A stretch of DNA of 64,000 nucleotides, taken from the NCBI GenBank assembly GCA_028571685.1, contig CM053143.1:157536329-157600328 (forward strand). Direction: 5' to 3'. Under the pieces are notes generated by a model. The model searched no databases. It worked only from the letters and a program-made list of their open reading frames with translations, and had not been told where the DNA came from. Positions 11,232-23,160 of the stretch are shown piece after piece. The position numbers and the translations under genes were made by a program. Every line of letters begins with the position of its first letter. Position 1 is the stretch's first letter. Source of the stretch: Heterohyrax brucei. Its lineage: Eukaryota; Chordata; Mammalia; Hyracoidea; Procaviidae.

Positions 11232-12352
11232 TTTTTTAATCATCATTGTTTTAAAAAAAAATTATTGTCCTTCAAGTAAAAGTTTGTGTTTCCAGTGAAA
11301 GTTCACGATTCAAGTCAGTTTGTCATACAAAAACTTAAATACACATTGTTATGTAACCCTAGTTGTTCTCCCCACACTGTGATAGTGTAATACTCTTGAC
11401 CACCCTGTATTTCCTGTGGCCATTCACCCAGCTCCCATCTCCCTTTACCCTCTCATTTCACCTCTGGACAGGAGCTGCCCAGTTAGTTCCATCTATATAC
11501 TTGGGCAAGAAGCACACTCTTCTCCACTATCCTTGTATGTCTTATACTCCAGCCCAGTCTTTGAAAAGTTAGCTCTGGGAATGGTTTCAGAAAGCCTAGG
11601 GCCATGTCCTGCCAGCTATTGAACCATCAAGTCTGGACTCTTCAATAGAGTTCAAGTTCATCATCCCATTTTTCTCCTGCTTCATCAGAGGCTTTTTGTT
11701 GTGTTCCCTGTCAGGGTAGTCACTGGTGGTAGCAGGGCACCCTCTAGCTCTTCTGGTGTTGTGCTGATGTTGTCTCCGGTTTGTGTGCTCCTTTCTGTCT
11801 CTCGGGCTCATATTCTTCTTAAGTCTTTGGTGTTCACCATTCTCCTTTGTTCCAGGCTCATTGGGACCAACTGATGCTACTTAGATGGCCACTTGCTATC
11901 TTCTAAGACTCTCAGACGCCATTCATCGAAGTGAGATGCAGAAAAAACTTCTTAAAAAACTTTGTTATGCCAACTGAGCTGGATGTCTCCTGAAACCATG
12001 GTGCCTAGACTGCTGCCCCTGCTACTCTGTCCCTTGAAGTGTTTGTTGTGCGTAGAAAACTTCTTAGCTTTTGGGTTAGTCTATATTGTGTTGTCCTTCC
12101 CTTCACTTAAAGTAATTGTTGTCTGCTATCTAGCTGGGAAGTGCTCCTCTCCCTGCCTTCCTGTTGTGGTCACCATGAAAGAATGTTTTCTTTTGTGTTT
12201 AAACCTTATTTTGAGTTCTTGAAATAGTCATCTCATATAACATTTCCCCTTTTGCAACTAATTTCACTCATTATAATGCTTTCCAGATTCTTCCATGTGA
12301 TGAAATGTTTCCCAGTTCATCTTTGTTCTTTATCATTGCCTCGTATTCTGCT

Positions 12353-12519
12353 GGAAACCTTCATGGCATAGTGGTTAGGTGCTATGGCTGCTAACTGAAA
12401 TGCCCACAGTTCAAATCTACCAGGTGCTTCTTGGAAACTATGGGGCAGTTCTATTCTGTTCTACAGGATCCTCATGAATCAGAATCAAAGTGATGGCAGT
12501 GAGTTTGGTTTCGGTTTAG
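12353..12519 (+). mobile_element. AfroSINE inserted in old L1
   Basis: A complete copy with the head 'ggaaaccttcatggcatagt' and tail 'gtgatggcagtgagtttggt'. L1 sequence continues on both sides. 'gtattct' before and 'gtgttct' after are a likely decayed target duplication. Confidence 0.88.
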
Positions 12520-13875
12520 TGTTCTATTGTGTGAATATAGCAAACATTGTTTATCCATTCATTGGTTGATGGGTACCTGGGTTGATTCAATGTTTTTGCT
12601 ATCGTGAACAAGGCTGCAGTGCATATATCTATTCATGTGACAGTTCTTTCTTCTCTACTGTATAGTCCAAGGAGTGATATTGCTGTGATTTTTGGATTAA
12701 TGCTAGCCTTGTTGGAATGTGATGGGATCTCACTGTAGTTTTGACTTATATTTCTCTAATTGCTAATAATTGCAAGCATTTCCTCAAGTATTTGTTATGC
12801 ACCTGAATGTCTTCTTTGATGAAGTGTCTATTTGTATCCTTTGCCTGTGTTTTAATTGAGCCATTAGTCTCTTCTTTGTTGATGTTTTATAATATCTTGT
12901 AGATTTTTAGAAATTAGTCTCTGACCATATGTGTTGTAGACATTTCCTCCCCCCTGTTTGTAGGTAGTCTTTTCATTCTTTTGGGTGAATATAAGTATTT
13001 GATTTTTTGCAGTTCCCAGTTGTCACTTTTTTCTGCTGGAGTTTGTGTATTGTTAGTAATGTTTTTATATTCCGGTTACGCCATGTATTAGGGCTACTAG
13101 AGTTATTCCTGTTTTTCTTCAATTATCTTTATTGTTTTAGATTTTATGTTTAGGTCTTTGATCCAGTTTGAATTAGTTTTTATTCATGGTATGAGATATG
13201 GATGTTGTTTCATTTTCTGGTAGATAGATATCCAGTTATACCAATGCCGTTTGTCAGAGACTGTGTTTTCCCCAATTAGTGGACTTTGGGTCTTTGTGAA
13301 ATATCAGCTACCCATAGGTGGATGGTGTTATGTCTGAATTCTCAGTTCTCGTCCACTGATCTATCTATCTGTTGTACCAGTAGCAGGCTGTATTGAATAG
13401 CATGATGGTATAATATTTTTATAAAGTTATGTAGAATGACTTTGTTCTTCTTTGTTCTTCTTCATTAATGCTTTACTTATCTGTAGCCTCTTCATTTTCC
13501 ATATGAAATTGGTGATTGATTTATCCATCTCATTAAAAACATCATGAGAATTTGGATAGGGATTGCATTGTATCTATAGATCTATATGTTGCTTAGGATT
13601 GAAGAGACATTTTCACAGTAATAAATCTTTCTATCCATGAGCAAAGTATGTTTTCCCACCAATGTAGGTCTCTTTCAGTTCCTTGCACTAGTGTCTTATA
13701 GTTTTCTTTGTATAGAATTTTTTTGGTCTCTGTTTAAATATATTCCTACGTATTTTACCATCCTGGGGTCTATTGTAAACAGTATTGATTAGATGATTTT
13801 GTCTTTTGATATAGAGGAATCCAGCTGATTTTTGTAGGTTTATTGCTTAGCTTGATCTTTTGATGAACTCTTCTT

Positions 13876-14510
13876 TTAGTTCCCACAGATTCTTTTTGTG
13901 GATTTATAAGGGTTCTCTGTGTATGAGATCATATTATCTGCAAATAGAGATACTTTTTCTTCTACCTTACCAATTCGGATGCCCATTATTTCTTTTTCTA
14001 ATGTAATTGCTCTGACTAGAACCTCCAACACAATGTTGAGTAAAAGGGATTGAAATGAGCATCCCACTCTGATTCCTATTCTCAAGTGCAACACTCTTAG
14101 ACTCTCTCCATTTAGGCTGATATTGGCTGTTGGCTTTTTATAAATGTCCTTTACTATGCTGAGGAATTTCCCTTCCATTCCTATATTGTTGAGAGTTTTT
14201 TTTTTTTTTTTTTTTTTTTTATCATACACGGGTATTGGACTTTGTCAAATGCATTTTATGCATCAACTGAAAAACAAGTAAGTGTACTTGTCATTTGTTG
14301 CATTTATGTAGTTGATGACATTGTTTTTCTAATGTTGAACCATCCTTCTGTCTCTGGTATGAATCCCGCTTTGTCACAGTGAATTATTTTTCTGCTGTGT
14401 TGTTGAATTCTGTTGGCTAGAATTTTGTTGAAGATTTTAAAATCTAAGTTCATAAGGGCTATTAGTCTGTAATTTTCTTTTTTTGTGGTGTTTTTACCCG
14501 ATTTCTGCAT
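13876..14510 (-). pseudogene. L1 ORF2 reverse-transcriptase remnant (old L1)
   Basis: Two open segments code for adjacent parts of the L1 reverse transcriptase. The segment at 14304-14510 has the '[20 protein letters not shown]' block typical of L1 RT. The segment at 13876-14229 has 'TLNNIGMEGKF', 'NIVLEVLVRA' and the catalytic box as FADN instead of FADD, so one catalytic aspartate is replaced. A T tract (A tract in the coding sense) and frame breaks lie between the segments. It cannot make active enzyme. Confidence 0.85.
14196..14220. repeat. 25-base T tract inside L1 ORF2
   Basis: An uninterrupted run of 25 T on the plus strand inside reverse-transcriptase coding sequence. No SINE or LINE body is attached to it, so it seems to be an expanded mononucleotide run and not an insertion tail. 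Confidence 0.85.
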
Positions 14511-14741
14511 CAGGGTTATGCTAGTTTCTTAGGGCGGGTTTGGGAGCATTGCATCCTTTTCTATGCTCTGAAATACCTTTAATAACAGCGGTGTCAACTC
14601 TGAGAGTTTGGTGGACTTCTCCAGTGAAGTCACTAGAATTAGGACTATTTTTTGTTTGGAGTTTTAAATTATTTTTTCAATCTCTTCTTTTGCTGCAACC
14701 TTATTTAGTTGTTCCACCTCTATTTGTGTTAGTTTAGATAA

Positions 14742-14790
14742 AAAAAAACCCAAACCAAACCCACTGCTGTTGACTCAATTGATTCATATT
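14742..14790 (-). mobile_element. AfroSINE 3'-tail fragment
   Basis: Antisense tail only: 'accaaacccactgctgttga' preceded by an A run, inside the old L1. Confidence 0.65.
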
Positions 14791-15542
14791 AAGTAGTATT
14801 TTTCTAGAAATTTGTCCATTTCCTTTAGGTTTTCAAATTTATTAGAGTATAACTTTTCTTAGTATTCTGTTATGATCCTGTTAATTTCATTTGGATCTGT
14901 TGCACTATCACTCATATTATTTCTTATTTGAGCTATTTGCTTCTTTCCTGTTTTTCTTTTGTCATTTTGCCAGTGTTTTATCAATTTTATTAATCCTTTA
15001 AAATAAACAGCCTTTGGTCTTGTTAACTCTTTCAATAATTTTCTATTCTGTTATTTAGTTTTGCTCTGTTTTTTATTATTTGCTTTTTTCCTGGTGTCTA
15101 CGGGGTTCCTTTGCTACTCTCTACTTGTTTGCATTGTTGAATTAATTCTTTGCTTTGGACCCTTTCTTCTTTTTGGATGCGTGTGTGTTTAAAGATAAGT
15201 TGACCTGTCAGCAGTGCTTTTGCTATGTCCCATAGATTCTGGTAAGAAATGCTTTCATTCTCATTTGATTCTGTGAATTTCTTTATTTCCTCTTTGATTT
15301 CTTACATAACTCAGTATTTTTGATCAACGTGTTGTTCAGTTTCCATGTCTTTGAATTTTTGTCTTACCCTGTTCTCTTACTAATTTCTACTTTTATGACT
15401 TTATGATTCAGAAAATACGCTTTGTAATATTTTGATGCTTTGGATTCCCTTAAGTCTAACTTTGTGGCCTAATATGTTATCTACCCTGCAGAATGTTCTA
15501 TATGTATTGGAAAACAAAGTATAGTGGTTGCTGTTGAGTGAA

Positions 15543-15680
15543 GGAAGCCCTGGTGGTGTGGTGGTTAAGTGCAATATCTACTAACCAAAAAGTCAGCAGT
15601 TCAAATCCTCCAAGGGCTTCTTGGAAACTCTATGGGACAGTTCTTCTGTGTCCTTTAGGGTCACCATGAGTCAGTTGTAT
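15543..15680 (+). mobile_element. AfroSINE, tail truncated
   Basis: The head 'agccctggtggtgtggtggt' is well kept. The B-box region 'cagcagttcaaatcctcc' and 'tcaccatgagtcagttg' follow, and the final tail is missing. Confidence 0.85.
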
Positions 15681-15739
15681 ATGTGTATGAGGTCAAGCTG
15701 GGTGACTGTGATATTTTGATTTTCTCTGTCTTTTCTGGA

Positions 15740-15816
15740 TATGCTGATGGCATAGCAGGCAAATGCTGTGGCTGCTAACCAGAATGTTAGCATTTAGAAT
15801 CTACCAGCCACTTCTC
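15740..15816 (+). mobile_element. AfroSINE 5'-half fragment
   Basis: The tRNA-like head ('gctgatggcatagcaggcaa', 'gtggctgctaaccagaatgt') stops at 'ccacttct', with L1 endonuclease sequence soon after. Confidence 0.7.
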
Positions 15817-16015
15817 TATTGAGCCTTTTTTTTCCGAATGTTCTGTCCTTCACCATAAATAGTGTGTTGAAGTCTCCTACTATTATTGTGGAGCTGTGTA
15901 TTTCTCTTTTCAGTGATGTTAAGAGTTTGTTTTATGTATGTGGGATTCTTTTGTTTAGTGCACATATGTTCAATAAGGTTATGACTTCCTGGTTCTTTGA
16001 GCCTTTTTGAATCAA

Positions 16016-16507
16016 TTTTGAAACACAAATGCCATTTAAAATGGGTAAAAAATGAAAATAATTAGCTTGTTGAAATTCATATATTTACAAAGAAGGCTTC
16101 CATAGGCACTTGGAAGTATTAAACAAGGCAAGTAAAATTTGAATGTGGAAAGTAAAATAATAAAGCAAAAGTCATTATTAATACTGAGGATTAGCTGAGC
16201 AAGACTTGTTCACAGAATGGAGAGTTCAGAGACTTGCACCTAATGGATGAAATAGGGTAGAACTCATCTTTGAGAGAGAACCTTGTGGAGTTTTTATAAC
16301 TTTCAGTGGATGCAGTTTTCCATAACTTTCTAAAAGAAGTTACAGCTTTACCTTTTGAAAGAAGAGTCACCTCCCACAAATCACTAATTTATTGACCGAT
16401 TTAACATTGAATGACTATTTCAGCAATCATTTTTAAATCTAATGAAAGGAAATGCTATAGAAAAATGTTGTTTGGGAGTGGATCACAGTGAAAGCATTTT
16501 TAGATGT
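16016..16507. other. Unassigned sequence
   Basis: No recognised element between the old L1 and the RTE fragment. The ORF at 16191-16379 shows no family likeness. Confidence 0.45.
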
Positions 16508-16945
16508 TATTGTTGTTAAGTACTTTTGAGTCCATTCAGGTTCACAGTAACTCCGTATACAACAGAACAAAACACTTCCCCTTTTTGATGAGTCCCTGCT
16601 TTAACAAAAATGTCCTTCTCCAGGGGCTGGTTCCTCTTGATAACATATACAAGTACATGAGATGACATCTCACCATCCTTAAAAGGAGCGTTATGACTGT
16701 ACAAACAGATTTGTTCATTCTTCTGGAAGTCCACTGTGTAATCAATATTCTCCATCAACATCATATCAGAAACATCAACTCTTCTTTGGTCTTCATTATG
16801 GCATTGTCTAACTTTAACTTGCACATGAGGTGACTGAAAACTCCATGGCTTGGGTGAGGTGCACCTTCATCCTCAAGGTGACGTCTTTGATTTTTAGCTC
16901 TTTACTGTTATTTTGCAGCAGATTACTATTCCAGCAAGTGACACT
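16508..16945 (-). mobile_element. RTE (BovB clade) 3' fragment
   Basis: Antisense end of an RTE. 'gtccttctccaggggctgg' at about 16611 corresponds to the 'QSLEKD' coding region near the protein C-terminus. The minus-strand ORF at 16516-16824 includes 'NQPLEKDIFVKAG', a decayed form of that region. It is 5' truncated. Confidence 0.8.
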
Positions 16946-17948
16946 AATTGCAAAATCATGGTCACATTACAGCCAGACTTATGCTGACAGATGAATGTTC
17001 TATTATTTTTTAATTTATCACCCTGTAAGTTCAACTGGCCTGCCAGAACTCCTTCATGACTCTTTCGGAAAATAGCCTGGACTCTAGTAGCATGTCTCTG
17101 CTTGATACACTCCTAACTGTGAAGTCACCTTACTTTAAACCTTTATTATTGTACTACCAACTAACCTAACTAAATATGTTATGGATATTTCAAGACTTCT
17201 TTCAAATCTTGGTTTCTGGGGATTCATAACTAAGCTGTAAAAATGCAGTTTGTCTTGATACTTGGCATTTCACATTTCTCAGGGCTAAGCACCTTTTTAA
17301 AATGTCTTTCAATTTCTATCTGTTTCAGCTGTTTTAAAATTACAATTTTGCACAATATAGTTAAGTATGGGGAAATATTGTTGTGTTTATTATTAATGAT
17401 TAGAAATTGAAATATCGTCTCTTAGTAGTTTTCTGATGCCAGCATTGCATCCTATTTTATTCTGAATACAAACAAAACACTCATTTGATGCTTGCTTGCT
17501 TCTGTTTGGTTGGAGGACAAGGCAGTCCCAGGAGAATTCTGGAGAAACTTTTGGGAAAGCAATGACTATGGAGCTGAGTCTAATAAAAAATAAAGATTAA
17601 ATGTTTTGATTTTTCCTCTTAATAGTAACTCATTATTTTGTCATTTATTAATATTCATGGAGTTTTATATTTTCCCTTATGCTTCCTAAGTTGCTTTATG
17701 TTTTTAACTTATCCTCTTTGTGTCCTTTCAAGTTATTTATCTGTGAGGAAAAAAAAGAAATCAGCATTGCACTTGACAAATGTATGTAAAGTGTCCTTCA
17801 TTAGAAATGATTTCCTAAAGGTCTTTGACTTGTACATATCTTGCAGAGGAAAGAGTACGACACTTTGAAGAGGGGAAGAAATGGCTTCCAAACCTGATAC
17901 AATCACCTTCTAAAATAGAAGATAGAAATTTTGTGCTTCCTGTCTGGC
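16946..17948. other. Unassigned sequence
   Basis: About 1 kb without a recognised gene or repeat. Confidence 0.45.
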
Positions 17949-18215
17949 TCAAGCTTTTGTGATGTATTTAAAAGGATCATTATTTTTATTATTATTACTA
18001 TTTACAATGATAAATCTAATTTATCTTGAAGCCGTATTATGTGGTAGGTATTATGTTAGTCACTTCAGTGGTGCTTTTACATATGGTGCCCACATCACTG
18101 ACTCTAATGTATGCTATTATTCCATACTACTAATGAGAAAACTGTCTTTGCTCGACTCAGTAGGCTATTAAGGGATGGAGCAGGGATTTAATGTGCAATT
18201 TGGCGTAAGAGTTCA
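17949..18215 (-). mobile_element. MIR-like SINE with flank
   Basis: From about 17990, antisense MIR-like order is visible: 'gtaggtattatgttagtcac' (about 18041), a Pol III SINE core-like part around 18060-18130, 'aatgagaaaactgtctttgc' (about 18132) and 'ggatggagcagggattta' (about 18172). The first 123 bases recur at 24132. MIRs are ancient and non-mobile. Confidence 0.55.
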
Positions 18216-18271
18216 AATTCTTCATCACTGGTAGTAATGCCAGGATAAGTATGATGTTTTTATCATTGGAA

Positions 18272-18412
18272 AACAAACAACAACAACAAAAAAACCCATT
18301 GCCATTGAGTTGATTCTGACTCTCAGTGACCCTCTAGAACAGAGCAGAATTGCCCTGTGGACTTTCCAAGGAGTGCCTGATGGATTGGATTAGCAGCTGT
18401 AATGCTTAGCCA
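18272..18412 (-). mobile_element. AfroSINE
   Basis: An A-rich CAA run, then 'acccattgccattgagttga' and 'gcagaattgccctgtggact'. The head is degraded around 18400. Confidence 0.75.
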
Positions 18413-18449
18413 CTTATCTTCCAGTGCTCTATCAGACTACTCACGAACA

Positions 18450-18665
18450 CTTAGCCACCAGAGTCAAACCCGTTTCTATAGAGTTGACTTTTGTCTGTAA
18501 CAACCCAGTAGAACAGAGTGGAACTGCCCATAGGATTTCCAAGGTTGTAAATCTTTACAGAAGCAGACTGCCACAGCTTTCCCCTCTCAAGTGTCTGGTG
18601 GGTTGCAACTCCTGACGTTTTAGTTAACAGTCAAGTACTTAATGACTGTACCAGCAGAGTTCCTG
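18450..18665 (-). mobile_element. AfroSINE, long subtype
   Basis: This copy shows the extra block between tail and B box: antisense 'tttacagaagcagactgcca' at about 18553, then 'tctggtgggttgcaactcct' and the head at about 18640-18665. It is one of the clearest long-subtype copies here. Confidence 0.8.
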
Positions 18666-18865
18666 TCCACCATAGATATGATTACTGCAAGTCTCTGTTT
18701 TTTTCATTTGACACAATCAAAGCAAACTTGTAGAGTTGTTTTTGAGATTTAAGAAAGATACATATGTAATGTCTGACAAAATGCAGCTCTTTAAAAAATA
18801 TTACTGCCTTTGCCTCCTTTTGCTACAAAATGTGATGAATGCTTGATTTCACACTAACATTTTTT

Positions 18866-19320
18866 GTGTATTGTTATTGCTGTTATGTGCCTTTGAGTAA
18901 GTTCTGACTCAAAGCAAATGTATGTACAACAGAACAAAACACTTCTGAGTTCTGCGCCATTCTCATAATCATCGTTGTGTTTGACCCCTTGTTGCAGCTA
19001 CTGTGTCAATTTCTTTTTGTTGAGAGTCTTCATTTTTTTGGATGGTCCTCTGCTTTCGTTAAGGTTGACTCTGCTTTCGGGAGGCAGCTCTTCCTTAATT
19101 GTATTTTGACTGCCTTCTGCCATGAGGGGTTTATCTTCCAGTGCTATATCAGACTACTCATAAAGTTTACACTGGCTAATTCTTTCTAGAAATAGACCAG
19201 TGGGTTCTTCTTCCTAATTTATCTTAGTCTGAAAGCTCGGCTGAAACCTATCTGTCATGAGTAACCCTGTTCATACTTAAATGCCAGTAGCAGGGTTTCC
19301 AACATCATAGTAACACGCAA
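18866..19320 (-). mobile_element. RTE internal-deletion derivative
   Basis: On the minus strand the first ~240 bases of an RTE (19080-19320, with antisense 'cagctgaaacc'-type sequence near 19235) are joined to its last ~190 bases (18866-19070, with 'caacagaacaaaacacttct'). About 2.5 kb of coding sequence is missing. The breakpoint lies near 19060-19080. Confidence 0.75.
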
Positions 19321-19994
19321 GCTACCCTAGTACAACACACTGACAAATTTGTGGGTGGATACTGTTATACATTAGGTGAAAAGTATCCGTATTTAGAAAA
19401 TACATAGATTGTATATTTTTCTAACTAAAATAATCAAAATATTCATTTTCATCCCACTTTACTGATGAGGACATAGAGACTTAGAATGTTCTTAATCTGA
19501 TGCTGAACTCTTTGGATTCTTAGTCTGTATATCTTCCATTCTTACAGTTTCGTGTCATTAGTAACGTGTCAGGAAATCTTAAGTCATTCAGGTTTTTGTT
19601 AAAATCATTGCGATAGTGGTAAAAGAGATGTGTGACTTGCATAGTTTGAAGTTAATAGCACAACTACTTCAGAAAACATAAGTCAAGTCTAATGACAACA
19701 TAGCTCTGTAGCATCTCAAGTTCTTAGCAAAGATAGTAAATGTACAAGCATGGCTGTATTTTGTGTGGAAATGACAGTGGGCCTGGAACTCTTGACTAAA
19801 TGCCCTAGCATTGAATGGAAATGACATAAAGGGGCACAGTTGGAATACTGGAGAAAATGAGTCAAAACAAAGTGTGAGAATGCATATGTTTGTGTCTTTT
19901 ACCCAGTCAGAAAAAGTGTTACTCATATCATCATTAAACATGATATTGCCTGTAGGCTGTTCAGAAATCTTTAGCTGATTATGAAACTTTCCTT
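19321..19994. other. Unassigned sequence
   Basis: No recognised element. The minus-strand ORF 19669-19941 has no family likeness. Confidence 0.45.
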
Positions 19995-20788
19995 CTAGTC
20001 TTAATGTACTGAGGGTTTATTTTACACACACTCCCATCCCACACACATTTATCATGAATAGAGGTTGAATTTTGTCAAATATTTTTTCGATGTCAACTAC
20101 AATAATTGCAATTTTTTCTTCTTGATTCTAATAATGCGGTGGGTTATACCAATTGATTTTTAGATAGGCACCAGACCACTTATTCCTGGAATAAATCACT
20201 TGTGACCATTGTTTATTTCCTTTTTAATACAATATTAGATTTACTTGATAAAACTTTGTTAGAGATTTTATGCACCTATGTTCATAAGGAACATTGGTTA
20301 TTAGCTTGAACAGTTATTTTCTTGTAAAGTCTTTGATGAGGTTTGAATAACAAGATGACGTTTTCTTCAGTGAACAGATTAGGGAATATTAAAGCCAAGT
20401 AAAAGCCAATTTTTAGAAAGAGTTTCTTTTTATATCATTAGTGAAATATGTAAAATATTTAATAGAATTTGCTGGTGGAGATGTGATAAGCCTGAATTAT
20501 CCTTTGTAAGAAGGCTTTTTTAAAATTATATTTCCAATTTTTAAGAAGTATTAGGCTATTCTGATTTTCTATATCTTGTGTAAGCTTAGTCCTTTGCTGT
20601 GTCTCTCACTTTAGTTATTGAATTTGTTAGCACAAATGTTTTTGCAAACATTGTCTTATTACCCCTGAACATCATCTCTTTATTCCTATTATTGGTAATT
20701 TGTGTTTTCTTTCCTCGTGCTCATACTTACTAGGACTTTATCAATGTTGTCAGTTATTTCAAACAATCAAATGTAAGCACCGGTAATT
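19995..20788 (-). mobile_element. Old L1 ORF2 fragment, first part
   Basis: Antisense reverse-transcriptase sequence of a highly diverged L1: 'gttgaattttgtcaaat' (about 20065), 'cctggaataaatcacttgtg' (about 20187), 'cacctatgttcataagg' (about 20272). The element continues at 22566 after an RTE-rich insertion. Confidence 0.65.
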
Positions 20789-20789
20789 T

Positions 20790-20900
20790 CCCCCCGTGTC
20801 TGTCAGTTTGTTGTACTGTGGGAGCTTCTGTGTTGCTGTGAAAACTACGGAAGAGGTACAGACTAAGAATCCAATGAGTTTGCTATTAGTCTGACAACAT
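20790..20900 (+). mobile_element. RTE 5'-end fragment
   Basis: It begins 'ccccgtgtctgtcagtttgt' and follows the RTE 5' leader for about 70 bases ('tgtgttgctgtgaaaac'). Its leader matches that of the next RTE at 21037. Confidence 0.65.
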
Positions 20901-21036
20901 TCTAAGCCTCTGTATCCTGATCACTAAAGTAGATTGGAAATGAATTTCTTGAGTACTTTAGTAAAAAAAAAAATACAGTGTTTAAGAAAATTTTAAACTA
21001 TGTAGTTATTTTTTTCACATAATATATAATAACACT

Positions 21037-22565
21037 GTCCCGTGGGTCTGTCAGTCAGTTGTGCTGTGAGGCTTGCATGTTGTTGTGATGGCAGAAGCTA
21101 TGCCACTGATATTAAAATACAAACAGGGTCACCTATGACGGACGGATTTCAGCTGAGCTACCAGCACAAGACAGACTAGGAAGAAGGACCTGGGGGTCTA
21201 CTTCCGAAAATAATTAGCCAGTGGAAACTTAACAAACAGTAGTGGCACACTGCCTGATAAGTACTGGATAATCCACCCTTCAGGATGGAAGGCACTCAAA
21301 ATATTAGTGGGGAAGAGCTGCTTCTGCAAAGTAGGGTTGACCTTAGTGACAAGGATGGAGTCAAGCTTTTGCGACCTTCATATAATAGTGTGGCACAACT
21401 CAAAATAAGAAGAAACAGCTGTAAGCGTTCATTAAAATCAGAACATAGACTGTATGAAGTATGAATCTAGGAAAACTGGAAATTGTCAAAAATGGAACGT
21501 ATAAAGATCCGTATCCTAGACATTAGTGAGCTCAAATGGTGTTGGTCATTTTGAATCGGATAATCATATAGTCTGCTATTCCAGCAATGACAGTTTGAAG
21601 AGGAAAGGTGTTGCACTCATTAGCAAAAAGAACATTTCGCCTAAACATAAATAAAGCAACAATCCTCACAGCTAGGCCTATACCAAAAACAAAACAGAAA
21701 CCAAAATAAAACAAAACAAAACAAAAAAAACCCCACCAAACCCACCAAACCCACTAATGTTGAGTTTATTCCAGCTCATAGAGACCCTGGAGACCAGAGG
21801 AGAACCACCCATAGCATTTCCAAGGGGTATGTGGTGGATTTGAACTGCCAACCTTCTGGTTAGCAGCTGCAGATTTAACCACTAAACCACCAGGGTTTCC
21901 ACATATAAGCCTAAAAGCTTCATCAAAATAAATGTAGAAAATATAAAGTTGTCAAAGATTTCATTTTACTTGGATCCACAATCAACACCCATGGATGCAG
22001 CCATCAAAAAATCAAATGATACGTTGCATTGGAAAAATCTGCAACAAAGGAGCTCTTTGAAGTATTAAAAACAAGGCTGTCACCTGGACGATTAAAGTGC
22101 ACCTGACTCAAGCCAGAACGTTTTCAGTCACTTCACATGCGTGAGAGTGCTGAACTATGAATAAAGAACACTGATGATTAATCGATTACTTTGAATCCTG
22201 GTGCTGGTGAAAAATACCGAATATAGCATAGACTGCCAAAGGAAGGAAAAATCTGTCTTGGAAGAAGTACAACCTGAATGCTTCTTAGAAGCGAAGGTGG
22301 TGAAACTGGGTGTAACATACATGGAACGTGTTGTCAGGAGGGATCAGTCGCTGGAGAAGAACATCGCGCCGGGTAAAGCAGAGGGTCAGCAAAAAGAGAA
22401 AGAGCATCAAGGGAACGACCCGCCACAGTGTCTGGGACAATGGATTTAAGCACAGCAACATTTACAGAATGGCATACGGCTGGGAAGAGTTTCTTTCTTT
22501 TAAATATGGATTGTTAGGAGTCACAACGTGCTCGTGGGCACCTAACAACAGCCACAATTTTCTTG
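21037..22565 (+). mobile_element. RTE with internal deletion, inserted in old L1
   Basis: The 5' ~660 bases (leader from 'gtcccgtgggtctgtcagtc', 'ttcagctgagctaccagcac', then the start of the endonuclease region near 21520-21670) are followed by an AfroSINE, then the 3' ~650 bases from 21908. The 3' part has 'atttcattttacttggatcc' at 21958 and the 'LEEVQPECFLEAKVV' coding block in the ORF at 22201-22449. The terminal 'cacctaacaacagccac' lies near 22537. The middle of the element, with the reverse transcriptase, is missing. The piece lies between two halves of an old L1. Confidence 0.8.
21716..21902 (-). mobile_element. AfroSINE inserted at the RTE deletion junction
   Basis: A complete antisense copy with an extended A/CAAA-rich end (21716-21760), 'ggatttgaactgccaacctt' and 'accactaaaccaccagggtt'. 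It sits exactly between the RTE 5' and 3' segments. Confidence 0.88.
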
Positions 22566-22880
22566 ACTGTCACGTATTTATGTATTTCTGCTAATACGTA
22601 TTTTTTTTTAATTTCCTTCTTTCTATTAATTTTGGGTTAAATTCTCCTTTTTTTAGTTAGTTGCTTAAAGCCAAAATGCAAGTGATCAATTTTAATCCTG
22701 TTGCTTTGCCAATGTAGGCATTTTGGTTACATCTTTTCCTGTAAGCATTGCTTTATGTGCCTCATATAAATTTAGAGAAGTTTTAGATTCAGTATAATTC
22801 AGTTCAAAATATTTTAGATTTGCTTTGTGATTTCTTCTTTCATAAATGAATTATTTAGTGGAGGAGAGTTTTGTTGGAAT
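22566..22880 (-). mobile_element. Old L1 ORF2 fragment, second part
   Basis: Continuation of the L1 at 19995-20788: antisense linker and endonuclease-proximal sequence, with 'ccaatgtaggcattttggtt' at 22710 and 'tgtgatttcttctttcataa' at about 22826. The order and direction fit one L1 split by the RTE insertion. Confidence 0.6.
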
Positions 22881-22994
22881 CTCTGGCACTGCCTGTGAAA
22901 GGCTGCAAATCAACAACTTCTCTCAGTTTATGAAAACCCAGGGTTGGTTAGGAATTGTATTGAGAGTTAGTTGGAGCTTACCTAACTTTGGTAG

Positions 22995-23160
22995 AGGAAA
23001 TCCTGGTGGCATAGGGGTTAAGTGCTAAATGGCTGCTAATCCGAAGGCTGGCAGTTCAGAATCTACCAGGCGCTCCTTGAAAACTCAGTGGGGTAGTTCT
23101 ACTCTGACCTAGAGGGTTGCTATGAACTGGAATCGACCAAGGGCAGTGGGTTTTATTTAT
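22995..23160 (+). mobile_element. AfroSINE
   Basis: Complete: the head 'aaatcctggtggcatagggg', 'ccaggcgctccttgaaaact' and the tail 'tgctatgaactggaatcgac' ending in 'cagtgggtttta' and a TTTA run. Confidence 0.88.

Larger units (their letters stand above)
11232..16015 (-). mobile_element. Old L1, 3' UTR through ORF2 into endonuclease
   Basis: About 4.8 kb of antisense L1, carrying SINEs that are counted in that length. The minus strand reads 3' UTR (11232-12100), C-terminal ORF2 (about 12150-12960), reverse transcriptase (about 13430-14900), the linker before it, and the end of the endonuclease domain (15820-16015). It is more diverged than the L1 at 54-61 kb and its 3' UTR differs in detail, so it belongs to an older subfamily. 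ORF1 and the 5' UTR are missing. SINEs have inserted at 12353, 14742, 15543 and 15740, which fits its greater age. Confidence 0.85.
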
